Below are positions 8,654-16,933 of a stretch of DNA of 64,000 bases, piece after piece. Below the pieces are notes generated by a model. That model ran no database searches, had not been told where the DNA came from, and worked only from the letters and a program-made list of their open reading frames with translations. This stretch comes from Glo-17 sp964637835 (GTDB taxonomy: Bacteria; Krumholzibacteriota; Krumholzibacteriia; LZORAL124-64-63): assembly GCA_964637835.1 (NCBI GenBank), contig CAZWYF010000004.1, positions 95,567 to 159,566 on the forward strand. The letters are read 5' to 3'. Every line of letters begins with the position of its first letter. Within the stretch, counting starts at the first letter, position 1. Made by a program: the position numbers and the translations under genes.

Positions 8654-9658
8654 ATGTCCCTGCCCGACTTCGAACGCATCAAGCTCGCCCGCCTGCAGCG
8701 GCGCGTGAAGCCCCATCTGGACGCCATGCAGGACGCGCTCGACCGCCTGCATCGCTTCGACATCACGCTGGCGGACGAGGTGGGGCAGCATGTCCGCCAG
8801 GGGCAGGGCAAGCTCTTCCGCCCGACGCTCCTGCTGCTGAGCGCCATGGACGGCGACGGCGTGCCCGACCTGGCCGTCGAGGCCGCCGCGGCGGTGGAAC
8901 TGGTGCACACCGCGACGCTGGTGCACGACGACTTCATCGATGACGCCGCCACGCGCCGGGGTCGTCCCGCGGTGAATGCCAAGTATGGACGGGCCACGGC
9001 GCTGATCATGGGCGACCTGCTGTACACGCGGGCCTTGCAGCACCTCGCCAGCCTGGATCTGGTGCGGCCCTACCGGCTGATGACCGACGCGGCGGTGCTG
9101 ATGAGCGAGGCGGAGATCCTGCAGGTGCAGACCCGCTACAGCCTGGAGATCGACGAGGACACCTACCTGCGCATCATCTACCAGAAGACCGCGTCGCTCA
9201 TCGAGTGCGCGTGCCGGATCGGGGCCAGCTTCCTGCCCGATGCGGCGGTGATCGACCCCATATTCGAGCGGTTCGGTCGCGAGACCGGGCTGGTATTCCA
9301 GATCACCGATGATATCTTCGACTATCTGGGCGACCCGCGGCGCCTGGGCAAGCCCACCGGTTGCGACTGGGCCGAGGGACGCATCACGCTGCCGCTGATC
9401 GCCGCCTGGCGCCAGGCCCCGGCGGCCGCGCGGGAGGAGCTGGCGTTGCTGGCGGCCAGCCGCGACCTGGAGCAGCGGACGGCCGCCTGGCCCCGCGTGC
9501 AGTCGTTCGTGGAGGACCACGGCGGCGTGGATTATGCCTATGCCGAGGCCCGGCGCCACGCCGACTCGGCCAAGGAGGCCATCGCCGGCCTCGGGGGCGG
9601 CGCGCGTCAGGAACTGCTGACGGTGGCCGTGGAGTACGTGATCAACCGCCTCAACTGA
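8654..9658 (+). CDS. ispB: Polyprenyl diphosphate synthase (octaprenyl type)
   Basis: A trans-isoprenyl diphosphate synthase of 334 aa. The first aspartate-rich motif is in LVHDDFIDDAATRRG (about residue 95) and the second in ITDDIFDYLGD (about residue 218). Length and the hydrophobic residues before the first motif fit long-chain enzymes that make the side chain of menaquinone or ubiquinone, or C40/C45 carriers; the exact chain length cannot be read from sequence. A MenA homologue is encoded at 22441-23355, consistent with menaquinone. The start ATG lies 72 bp after tatC. rsfS follows after 20 bp. Confidence 0.88.
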   Translation: MSLPDFERIKLARLQRRVKPHLDAMQDALDRLHRFDITLADEVGQHVRQGQGKLFRPTLLLLSAMDGDGVPDLAVEAAAAVELVHTATLVHDDFIDDAATRRGRPAVNAKYGRATALIMGDLLYTRALQHLASLDLVRPYRLMTDAAVLMSEAEILQVQTRYSLEIDEDTYLRIIYQKTASLIECACRIGASFLPDAAVIDPIFERFGRETGLVFQITDDIFDYLGDPRRLGKPTGCDWAEGRITLPLIAAWRQAPAAAREELALLAASRDLEQRTAAWPRVQSFVEDHGGVDYAYAEARRHADSAKEAIAGLGGGARQELLTVAVEYVINRLN

Positions 9659-9678
9659 GGCGCCGATCGGATGGATGC

Positions 9679-10170
9679 ATGACCGAGAACGACTCGCGGG
9701 AACAGGACAGCGCGCAGGATCCCGCCGCCACCCCGGTGATGCCGGACGACTCGCCCGGTTTCCACCTGGCCGAGCTCGCCGCCTGGCACGCCCTGGATCG
9801 CACGGCCGACGACGTCGTGATCCTCGATCTGCGCGGCCTCTCGGACGTGTGCGATTTCTTCGTGCTGGCCAGCGGTCAGGCCGACGTGCAGGTCCGGGCC
9901 ATCGCCCGCGCGGTACGCGACGGGCTGGCCCGCGCGGGCCAGGACCCGGTGGGCAGCGAGGGCGAGGCGGACGGCCGCTGGATCCTCCTGGACTACGTGG
10001 ACGTGGTGATCCACGTGCTCAAGCCGGAGGTCCGCGACTACTACCAGCTCGAACGCCTCTGGGCCGATGCACGCACCCTGGTCATCGATCCGGCGCACCT
10101 GGCGAGCGAGGGGTACGCTCGCCGCCACCCCGATCTGGCGCCGCCGGCCGGCCCGGCGGCCAGCGAGTGA
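9679..10170 (+). CDS. rsfS: Ribosomal silencing factor RsfS
   Basis: RsfS binds ribosomal protein uL14 and blocks subunit joining when nutrients are scarce. The 163-aa protein has a disordered 27-residue N-terminus and C-terminus around the family core: DVVILDLRGLSDVCDFFVL (with the Cys typical of the family), GRWILLDYVDVVIHVL and RDYYQLERLWADA. The ATG at 9679 gives the full domain; two other ATG triplets just upstream (9671, 9675) are in other frames. It is embedded between the polyprenyl synthase and argS. Confidence 0.93.
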   Translation: MTENDSREQDSAQDPAATPVMPDDSPGFHLAELAAWHALDRTADDVVILDLRGLSDVCDFFVLASGQADVQVRAIARAVRDGLARAGQDPVGSEGEADGRWILLDYVDVVIHVLKPEVRDYYQLERLWADARTLVIDPAHLASEGYARRHPDLAPPAGPAASE

Positions 10171-10171
10171 C

Positions 10172-11908
10172 ATGATGATCGAGACCGCCATCCGCGAGGC
10201 CTTCAAGGCCCCGCTCGAGAAGCTCGGTGTCTACGAGGACGACGTCACCATCGAGCTGGAGAAGCCCCGCGACCGCAGCCACGGCGACCTGAGCACCAAC
10301 CTGGCGCTCATGCTCGCGCGCCGCCTGCAGCGCAAGCCGCGCGAGCTGGCCGGTGAACTGGCGGCCGGGCTGCAGTTCGACAAGAGCCTGGTGGCCTCGG
10401 TGGAGATCGCCGGTCCCGGCTTCATCAACTTCCGTCTGGGCGCCGGCTACCTCACCGAGCGGCTCCTGGCCGTGTGGTCGGGCGCGGCGCTGGCGGAGAT
10501 CCGTACGGGCGGCGACAAGCGCATCAACGTGGAGTTCATCAGCGCGAACCCCACCGGGCCGCTGAACGTGGTGTCGGCCCGTGCGGGGGCCTTCGGCATG
10601 ACGCTCTGCCGCCTGCTGGAGGCGGTGGGGTGGGACGCGCACTCCGAGTACTACGTCAACGACGCGGGTCGGCAGGTGACCCTGCTGGGCGCCTCGCTCC
10701 GCGCCCACTACCAGAAGCTGTCCGGTCGCCCCGCCGAGTTCCCGGAGAACGGGTACCAGGGTCGCTACCTCGAGGTGATCGCCGGCGAGCTCATGGAGCG
10801 CGACAGCCGGGCGGTGCAGGAGGCGGCCAAGGCCTTCGACAACGAGAGCTTCCAGCGCATCTCCGCGCCCGAGGGCAACGCCGAGCACTGGTGCGAGCTG
10901 CCGCAGGAGCAGTCCATCCGCTGCTTCGCCAAGTTCGCGCTGATGAAGATCCTCGCCTGGCAGCGCGAGACCTGCCAGCGCTTCGGCCTGCGGTTCGACA
11001 CCTGGTACTTCGAGTCCGAGCTGCACGAGAGCAAGCGGGTCGAGCGGACCCTCGAGGCCCTGCGCAAGAGCGGCAAGGTCTACGAGCAGGAGGAGGCCCT
11101 CTGGTTCCGGTCCACCGAGTTCGGCGACGAGAAGGATCGCGTCCTGATCCGCGCCGATGGCCGGCCCACCTACTTCCTGGCCGACCTCGCCTACCACCAC
11201 CACAAGTTCCAGCGCGGCTTCGAGCATGCCATCGACTACTGGGGCCCCGACCACCACGGCTACATCCCGCGCATGCAGGGCGGCATGCGGGCGCTGGGCA
11301 CGCCGGAGGGCTGGCTGGAGGTGGAGATCCTGCAGCACGTCACGTTCCTGGAGGACGGCAAGCCCATCCAGATGTCCAAGCGCAAGGGCCAGTTCGTGAC
11401 CATGAACGAGCTCGTCGACGAGGTGGGCGCCGATGTGGCGAAGTTCATCTTCCTGACGCGCAAGCCCAATTCCCACCTGGAGTTCGATCTCGATCTGGCC
11501 CGCGACCAGTCGGAGAAGAACCCGGTGCTCTACGTGCAGTACGCCCATGCCCGGATCTGCTCGGTGATCGATCGCGCCGCCAGCGAGGGCTTCGCGGTGG
11601 GCGAGCCCGACGCCGCCGGACTGGGCATCCTGGTCGAGGAGGCCGAGCAGAGCCTGGCCCGCGAGCTGATCCAGCTGCCGCAGATCATCGTCTCGGCGGC
11701 CGGGGCGCGGGAGCCGCACCGCCTGGCCAACTACGTCACGGATCTGTCGGCCCTCTACCACAAGTTCTATCACCAGTGCCGGATCATCGACGCCGAGGAT
11801 CGTGCGCGGAGCGAGGCCCGTCTCATGCTCTGCCAGCTGACCCGCAAGGTGATCGCCCACGTGCTGGAACTGATCGGTGTCCGCGCGCCCGAGCGCATGG
11901 AAGACTAA
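10172..11908 (+). CDS. argS: Arginyl-tRNA synthetase
   Basis: Class I aminoacyl-tRNA synthetase that charges tRNA-Arg. 578 aa from the ATG at 10172, one base after the rsfS stop. It has the N-terminal add1 domain, the catalytic core beginning FISANPTGPL, and the KMSKS loop as QMSKRKG at Met401-Gly406. The slot normally occupied by HIGH reads Asn-Val-Val-Ser at 132-135, an unusual variant (see findings). The C-terminal DALR anticodon-binding domain starts near residue 455 (VLYVQYAHARI). Frame and length are intact, so it is likely functional. No clear Shine-Dalgarno; translation may be coupled to rsfS. Confidence 0.96.
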   Translation: MMIETAIREAFKAPLEKLGVYEDDVTIELEKPRDRSHGDLSTNLALMLARRLQRKPRELAGELAAGLQFDKSLVASVEIAGPGFINFRLGAGYLTERLLAVWSGAALAEIRTGGDKRINVEFISANPTGPLNVVSARAGAFGMTLCRLLEAVGWDAHSEYYVNDAGRQVTLLGASLRAHYQKLSGRPAEFPENGYQGRYLEVIAGELMERDSRAVQEAAKAFDNESFQRISAPEGNAEHWCELPQEQSIRCFAKFALMKILAWQRETCQRFGLRFDTWYFESELHESKRVERTLEALRKSGKVYEQEEALWFRSTEFGDEKDRVLIRADGRPTYFLADLAYHHHKFQRGFEHAIDYWGPDHHGYIPRMQGGMRALGTPEGWLEVEILQHVTFLEDGKPIQMSKRKGQFVTMNELVDEVGADVAKFIFLTRKPNSHLEFDLDLARDQSEKNPVLYVQYAHARICSVIDRAASEGFAVGEPDAAGLGILVEEAEQSLARELIQLPQIIVSAAGAREPHRLANYVTDLSALYHKFYHQCRIIDAEDRARSEARLMLCQLTRKVIAHVLELIGVRAPERMED

Positions 11909-11917
11909 GGAGCGAGC

Positions 11918-12826
11918 ATGGCCATCCTGGTGGTCGGTTCCATGGCCTACGACACGGTGGAGACCCCGCACGAGCGGCGTGAGCGTCAACTCGGCGGGGC
12001 GGCCACCTTCTTCGCCCTCGCGGCGGGCCCGCGGGCGGGCGTGCGTGCGGTCGCCGTGGTGGGCGACGATTTCCTCGAGTCGGACCTCGACCTGCTGCGG
12101 GAGCACGGCGTGGACCTCGCCGGGGTCGAGCGGGCGGCCGGTCCCAGCTTCCACTGGTCGGGGCGTTATCATGCCGACTTCATCGAACGCGACACGCTGG
12201 CCACCGATCTCGGCGTCTTCGCCGACTTCCAGCCGCTCGTGCCCGCGGACTGGGTGCGGACCGAGTACCTCTTCCTGGCCAACATCGATCCCGCGTTGCA
12301 GGGGGCGGTGCTGGCCGCGGTGCAGGAGCCACGGCTGGTGGTGCTGGACACCATGAACCTGTGGATCGAGATCAGGCGCCGCGACCTCGAGGCCGTCCTC
12401 GCGGGCGTGGACGTGCTGCTGGTCAACGATTCGGAGGCGCGTCTGCTCAGCGGCGAGCGCAGCCTGACCGCGGCCGCCCGGGTCATCCGCAGCCTGGGGC
12501 CGTCGCGCGTGGTGATCAAGAAGGGCGAGCACGGCGCCGTGCTCTTCGGTCGTGACTCGGTGCTCGCGGTGCCGGCGCTGATGCTGCCGGAGGTGATCGA
12601 TCCCACCGGTGCGGGCGACAGCTTCGCCGGGGGGTTCATGGCCAGCCTCGCGGCGGCCGGTGCGGATCGCGAGAGCGACGACGCCCCGTTCCGGGCGGCC
12701 ATGATCGCCGGCACGGTCACCGCCAGCTACGTTCCCGAGGATTTCAGCGTGGGCGGGCTGCTGCGGCGTACGGAGGAGGACATGGCGCGGCGGGAGTCCG
12801 GACTGCGGGCGATGATGATTCCGTGA
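11918..12826 (+). CDS. PfkB-family sugar kinase
   Basis: A ribokinase/PfkB-fold kinase, 302 aa, transferring phosphate from ATP to a sugar or nucleoside whose identity cannot be told from sequence. It opens with ILVVGSMAYDTV, has GGAATFFALA (substrate-side glycine loop), and ends with the family signature DPTGAGDSFAGGFM, whose last Asp (about residue 234) is the catalytic base. The start ATG has AAGGAGCGAG immediately upstream. It lies 9 bp after argS and is the last gene of that run. Frequent annotations for similar proteins are sugar kinase or carbohydrate kinase; I leave the substrate open. Confidence 0.9.
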   Translation: MAILVVGSMAYDTVETPHERRERQLGGAATFFALAAGPRAGVRAVAVVGDDFLESDLDLLREHGVDLAGVERAAGPSFHWSGRYHADFIERDTLATDLGVFADFQPLVPADWVRTEYLFLANIDPALQGAVLAAVQEPRLVVLDTMNLWIEIRRRDLEAVLAGVDVLLVNDSEARLLSGERSLTAAARVIRSLGPSRVVIKKGEHGAVLFGRDSVLAVPALMLPEVIDPTGAGDSFAGGFMASLAAAGADRESDDAPFRAAMIAGTVTASYVPEDFSVGGLLRRTEEDMARRESGLRAMMIP

Positions 12827-12871
12827 GGTCGAATAGAGGATAAGTGTTGACTTTATAATCTCTTATGATTC

Positions 12872-12900
12872 TTGTCTTTTGCTGGACCATGGGGTATGAT
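12872..12900 (+). promoter_or_regulatory. Strong promoter with upstream AT-rich tract
   Basis: TTGTCT at 12872-12877, 17 bp, TATGAT at 12895-12900. The preceding 40 bp are unusually AT-rich for this genome and may act as an UP element. It drives the gene starting at 12975. Confidence 0.7.
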
Positions 12901-12974
12901 CGCGTCAGGACGGAGCCTCCCAGGGGGATCGCAGCAACGGGACATGGCAGCAGGGATCAGCAGAGGAGCTCGGT

Positions 12975-13802
12975 TTGGACTGGCAGCCTGAGGACCGGGA
13001 CGCTTGGGTGATCGATGCGGAGAAGTGGATCTCCCAGATCAAGGGAGTTCTGCAGTGCAAGATCGACCTCGCGCCCGATGGTGAGATCTCCGGCGTGCAC
13101 GTGGTCGCCCGCCAGGATCGCGAGCCCCGGCACATCGTCCGCGACGTGGAAGGGCTCCTGAAGGCACGGCTCGGCATCTCCGTGTTCTACAAGAAGATCG
13201 GCGTGGTGCAGGTGGTGGAGGCCGATGGCCCTCCCGACCACGGGAGCGCCGGGCCCGCCGCCGGCACGGCGGAGCGCGCCGCGACCGGGTCCGTCGCGGG
13301 AACTGCCGCGGCGCCCGGGGTCGGCGCCGCGCCCGGCGGTCCGGAAACGCAGACCGGGGTCGCGGCTCGCGACGCGGTCCTGCTCGCCGAGGAACTGGCG
13401 CCGCGGCTGCAATGCAACGGCGTGGGCGTGATGACCACGGGCAACCAGCTGCGGGCGGAGGTCGATCTGCAGGCCGCGGGCCTGGAATCCACCGGCACCG
13501 CCGAGGGCCCCAGCCGCTCCGGTGGGGATCTGCAGCTGGTGGCGCAGGCCACGCTCGCGGCCGTCGAGACGCTGGTGGACGAACCGCTGGGGCTGGAACT
13601 GGCCGAACTGCGTCGCGAGCGCCTCGGTGGCGGCGACGTGGTGCTGGTGGCCGTGGAGATGGTGCTGGGCCGCAGTTGCGAACAACTCTACGGGGCCTGC
13701 CAGCCAGGTCCCAATGCCTACCAGGCGGTGGTCTACGCCGTCCTCGACGCCCTGAACCGGCGCCTGGAGATGATGCTCTTCAAGGGCGTCGAAGAGGCCT
13801 AG
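12975..13802 (+). CDS. Uncharacterised two-domain protein, 275 aa
   Basis: Function unknown. Residues 10-75 form an alpha/beta-looking domain with GEISGVHVVA, RHIVRDVEGLLKARLGI and YKKIGVVQV. A Gly/Ala-rich linker (about 77-125) leads to a second domain (about 130-270) with STGTAEGPSRSGG, VAQATLAAVETLVDE, and NAYQAVVYAVLDALNRRLE. The second domain could be a relative of the first. No membrane segment or signal peptide. TTG 12975 is the start, six bases after AGAGGAG at 12962-12968. It has its own promoter and is followed by a 14-codon ORF and an HD-GYP gene. From memory, similar proteins occur next to HD-domain proteins in other phyla, but I cannot verify this here. Confidence 0.85.
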   Translation: MDWQPEDRDAWVIDAEKWISQIKGVLQCKIDLAPDGEISGVHVVARQDREPRHIVRDVEGLLKARLGISVFYKKIGVVQVVEADGPPDHGSAGPAAGTAERAATGSVAGTAAAPGVGAAPGGPETQTGVAARDAVLLAEELAPRLQCNGVGVMTTGNQLRAEVDLQAAGLESTGTAEGPSRSGGDLQLVAQATLAAVETLVDEPLGLELAELRRERLGGGDVVLVAVEMVLGRSCEQLYGACQPGPNAYQAVVYAVLDALNRRLEMMLFKGVEEA

Positions 13803-13816
13803 CTCGAGAAAGGGGT

Positions 13817-14004
13817 GGGAACCGGGACCGGAACTCGATCTGCGCCACGAAGCGGAGCAGCTGAGCGGAGCGCCTCACTGCCTCTTGTCTCGCAACAAGA
13901 TGCAAGATCCACTCGGATTGGAGGTGTCACCATGCTCGATTGGCTGTACGTGTTGCTGTCCAAGTTCGAGTGGTAGAAGATCCAGTTCCCGGTCGCCGGT
14001 TCCC
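13817..14004. repeat. Imperfect inverted repeat flanking a 14-codon ORF
   Basis: The arm at 13817-13835 (GGGAACCGGGACCGGAACT) is nearly complementary to the arm at 13984-14004; pairing extends outwards by a few bases on both sides with small bulges. The roughly 150-nt loop contains a 6-bp hairpin (TCTTGT at 13883-13888 with ACAAGA at 13895-13900), a strong Shine-Dalgarno and the tiny ORF. A long-range RNA stem is possible; the arms are low-complexity, so chance cannot be excluded. Confidence 0.5.
13932..13976 (+). CDS. Candidate 14-aa peptide ORF
   Basis: The ORF encodes MLDWLYVLLSKFEW, a short aromatic and hydrophobic peptide that would favour a membrane surface. It is preceded by GGAGGTG at 13920-13926 with a 5-nt spacer; the same GGAGGTG-N5-ATG arrangement starts infB in this window, so the site is convincing. 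It sits in the loop of an inverted repeat, 129 bp after the uncharacterised gene and upstream of the HD-GYP promoter. It may be a real small protein, a leader peptide, or chance. Its length rules out statistical support from coding bias. Confidence 0.45.
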   Translation: MLDWLYVLLSKFEW

Positions 14005-14075
14005 CACTCCTGATCCCTCCCTGCCTCCGGTACCTGCCGCTCCGGAGATCCCGTATCCACCGGGTATTGATTCCC

Positions 14076-14104
14076 TTGCTTCAGCTGGCGAGTCGCGATA
14101 GTGT
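14076..14104 (+). promoter_or_regulatory. Putative promoter of the HD-GYP gene
   Basis: TTGCTT at 14076-14081, 17 bp, TAGTGT at 14099-14104. It makes an upstream GTG at 14101 unusable as a start, because that codon lies in the -10 box. Confidence 0.55.
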
Positions 14105-14190
14105 TCTGGAGCATCGCTCGCGGACTCAAGACCGTCCCGTCGCCTGCCGATCATTCCCGGGAGTCCTCGCTCCCCCAGGAAGGCGTGCTC

Positions 14191-15534
14191 TTGGGCAACG
14201 ACCGCAAACCGAACGGCTGGCTGTTCCATCTGGCCTACTGGGCCTTCGTGCTCGGAGGCTCGGCGCTGCTGGCCCATCTGGTCCGTTCCCGCCTGCCGGC
14301 CGAACTGCCCCTGCGGGAGCTGGGCATCTTCTTCGTCTTCCTCGTGGGGGCCGACACGCGCCTGGGCGAGTCCCAGGCCACCGGCGGCCGCGTGCTGTCC
14401 TCGAAGTGCGTGGTGCTCTCGGTGATCGCCCTGTTCGGGCCCGGCGTGGCCGCGCTCATGGAGGCCACCTCGGCCCTGCTGCGTGGCCTGGTCCTGCGGG
14501 GAGGCGGCGATGTCCGCAAGGCGATCTTCAACGCCGCCAACCTCGCCGCCGCCGCCGGCGCCGCCGGCCTGGTCTACCAGGCCCTGCCCTGGTCCGACCG
14601 CTTCGACGGTCCGCTCTTCGTGGTCCCGCTGGCCGCCGCCATGGTCACCCACTCGCTGGTCAACTTCTTCATGGTCGGCACCATCATCAGCCTCGACTCC
14701 CAGCTGCCCATCCAGCGCGTCTACCGGCGCAGCCTCTCGGTGGAGCGGCTCCGCGGCCTGATCGACGCCTCCTTCGCCGTGATGATCATCCTGCTCTACC
14801 AGCAGGCCGGCGCCTGGACCCTCCTGCTCTTCCTGTTCCCGGTGCTGGCGCTCTGGCAGGGCGACCGGCTCTACCAGCGGAACAAGGAGGCGCACATCAA
14901 CAGCATCGCGGCGTTGACCACCGCCCTGGAGGCCGACGAACCCTACACCCACGGACACAGCTACCGCGTGGCCAAGTACGGCGTCCGCATCGGCAAGGCC
15001 CTCGGGATGACCGAGCGGGAACTGGAGACCCTGGAATACGGCGGCCTGCTGCACGACATCGGCAAGATCGCCATCACCAACGAGATCATCTGCAAGCCCG
15101 GCCGCCTGACCGACAGCGAGTTCGAGGTCATGAAGACCCACGCCTCCATCGGCGCGGACATCGTCGAGCAGATCAAGTTCCTCTCGGAGGCCACCGAGCT
15201 GGTGCGGCATCACCACGAGCGCCCCGACGGCCGCGGCTATCCGTATGGCCTGAAGCGTGGCGAGATCTCCCTCGGCTGCAACATCCTCAATGTCTGCGAC
15301 GCCTTCGACGCCATGACCAGCGACCGCCCCTACCGCAGCGCGCTGTCGGTGGAGCAGGCCATGGAGGAGCTGGTGCGCTGCAAGGGCACCCAGTTCGACG
15401 AACAGGTTGTCGAGTGCATGCTGCGGCTCTATCATCAGGGCGAATTCAACTCCCTGCGCGACATGCGCGTGGCCACCGTGCCGCTGCACGTGACCCAGCC
15501 GCGGGGAGCCGAGGAGCAGCCCGTCGGTTCCTGA
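14191..15534 (+). CDS. Membrane-anchored HD-GYP domain phosphohydrolase
   Basis: 447 aa. The N-terminal half is an integral membrane sensor-like domain with about eight hydrophobic segments (residues 10-230). The C-terminal half is a metal-dependent HD domain: HGHSYRVAKY, the metal-binding GGLLHDIGKI, HHHERPDGRGYP, and CDAFDAMTSDRPYR. These features match HD-GYP proteins, which hydrolyse cyclic di-GMP or related nucleotides; substrate is not proven. TTG 14191 is chosen because AGGAAGG at 14177-14183 precedes it by seven bases and the transcript starts after 14104. The conserved proximity of the upstream uncharacterised gene and tiny ORF suggests a signalling unit. purM follows after 52 bp. 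Confidence 0.88.
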   Translation: MGNDRKPNGWLFHLAYWAFVLGGSALLAHLVRSRLPAELPLRELGIFFVFLVGADTRLGESQATGGRVLSSKCVVLSVIALFGPGVAALMEATSALLRGLVLRGGGDVRKAIFNAANLAAAAGAAGLVYQALPWSDRFDGPLFVVPLAAAMVTHSLVNFFMVGTIISLDSQLPIQRVYRRSLSVERLRGLIDASFAVMIILLYQQAGAWTLLLFLFPVLALWQGDRLYQRNKEAHINSIAALTTALEADEPYTHGHSYRVAKYGVRIGKALGMTERELETLEYGGLLHDIGKIAITNEIICKPGRLTDSEFEVMKTHASIGADIVEQIKFLSEATELVRHHHERPDGRGYPYGLKRGEISLGCNILNVCDAFDAMTSDRPYRSALSVEQAMEELVRCKGTQFDEQVVECMLRLYHQGEFNSLRDMRVATVPLHVTQPRGAEEQPVGS

Positions 15535-15586
15535 GCATCGCCGCGGCCTGCCCGCGCCACCGGACCACCACCACACCGGGGATTCC

Positions 15587-16603
15587 ATGAAGTACGCCGA
15601 CAGCGGGGTGAACATCGACGCTGCCACGCGGGCGCTCGCCCGCGCCAAGGATGCCGTGCGCGCCACCTGGGACCACCGCGTCAAGAGCGACGTGGGCGCC
15701 TTCGGCGGCCTCTACCAGCCCGCCCCCGGCGAGCCGCTCCTGGTGGCCAGCGTCGACGGCGTGGGCACCAAGGTGATGGTGGCCGTCCAGGCCGGCCGCT
15801 TCGATACCGTCGGCCAGGACCTGGTCAACCACTGCGTGGACGACATCCTGGTGCAGGGAGCGGAACCCCTGTTCTTCCTGGACTACTTCGCCAGCGGCCG
15901 TCTCGACGAGGACGTGCTGCCGGAGGTCCTCGCCGGCTTCGCGCAGGCCTGCCGGGAGAACGGCTGCGCGCTGCTCGGCGGCGAGACCGCGGAGATGCCC
16001 GGGGTCTATCGGCCCGGCGAGTTCGACCTGGCCGGCACCATCGTCGGCAGGGTGGCCGAGGCCCACGTCATCGACGGCCGCGCCATCGCCGCCGGGGACC
16101 GCATCTGGGGCCTGCCCTCCACGGGTCTGCACACCAACGGCTACTCCCTGGCCCGCAAGGCGCTGCTGGAGAGCGCCGGCCTGCGGCTCGACGACACGCC
16201 CGAGGCCCTCGGCGGCGAGAGCCTGGGGGACGCCCTGCTCGCGGTGCACCGCAGCTACCTGCCGCACGTGCGCGCCATCTGGCAGGCCCACGGACGCGAG
16301 GCGGTGCACGGCCTGATCCACATCACCGGCGGCGGCTTCCACGACAACGTGCCGCGGGTCATCCCCGAGGGCCTCTGCGCCGTGATCGACACCACGGCCT
16401 GGGATGTGCCGCCCCTGTTCGGCCTGATCGCCGACGCGGGGCAGGTCGAGCCGCAGGAGATGTACCGGGTCTTCAACATGGGCGTGGGCCTGTGCGTGAT
16501 CGCCCCGCGGGACCTGGACCTGGCGGCCCTGCCGGATCTGGGGGCCGACCTCATCGGCGAGGTCGCCCGCGGGGATCGGCGCGTGGAGGTCCGGCTGCGC
16601 TGA
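15587..16603 (+). CDS. purM: Phosphoribosylformylglycinamidine cyclo-ligase (AIR synthetase)
   Basis: PurM closes FGAM to AIR using ATP, step 5 of purine synthesis, and supplies the substrate handled next by PurE. The 338-aa protein has the family features YADSGVNID at the N-terminus, VASVDGVGTKV, the LGGETAEMPGVY motif, GLPSTGLHTNGYSLAR, and HITGGGFHDNVPR. No obvious promoter lies in the 52-bp gap after the HD-GYP gene, so it is probably read through from there. It is a single intact frame. Confidence 0.97.
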   Translation: MKYADSGVNIDAATRALARAKDAVRATWDHRVKSDVGAFGGLYQPAPGEPLLVASVDGVGTKVMVAVQAGRFDTVGQDLVNHCVDDILVQGAEPLFFLDYFASGRLDEDVLPEVLAGFAQACRENGCALLGGETAEMPGVYRPGEFDLAGTIVGRVAEAHVIDGRAIAAGDRIWGLPSTGLHTNGYSLARKALLESAGLRLDDTPEALGGESLGDALLAVHRSYLPHVRAIWQAHGREAVHGLIHITGGGFHDNVPRVIPEGLCAVIDTTAWDVPPLFGLIADAGQVEPQEMYRVFNMGVGLCVIAPRDLDLAALPDLGADLIGEVARGDRRVEVRLR

Positions 16604-16933
16604 CCGCGGGCGCCCCCGTCGCCGCGGTCGTCGGTTCGTGGCGGTCCTGTACCACCTGTTCCAGGCGGCCGCGGACGGGTGACACGCCCGATGAGGACCC
16701 GCACGTGGCGCGCTGTCTGGGCGCCCGGCCGGGTCGACCCGCTCGCTGGCCGCGATCGTGCCGCGGCGGTCGGCCCGCGGCCGCCGGCCGGGACAGGTGA
16801 CCGGCTCGCGAGCATCCCGCCGAAATCCCAGGGATCATGACAGTTGCCCGTATGCGGTCGCTGGTGGCGCCGACGGCCCGGCTCCTGCTCGGCAGGGACC
16901 GGAAGCGTTGACTCCCCCCACCGGAGGCGACCC
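16604..16933. other. Intergenic region without recognised gene
   Basis: This 330-bp stretch between purM and the sigma-54 regulator is uniformly G+C-rich. I see no convincing ORF, terminator with T tract, or spaced promoter hexamers; a TTGACT at 16908 lies too close to the start codon to serve. I found no sigma-54 type -24/-12 element. Confidence 0.5.

Noticed and set aside
16604..16933. A sigma-54 type -24/-12 promoter before the sigma-54 regulator.
   Set aside because: TGGC words occur, but none has a GC doublet at the required 10-bp spacing with the flanking consensus.
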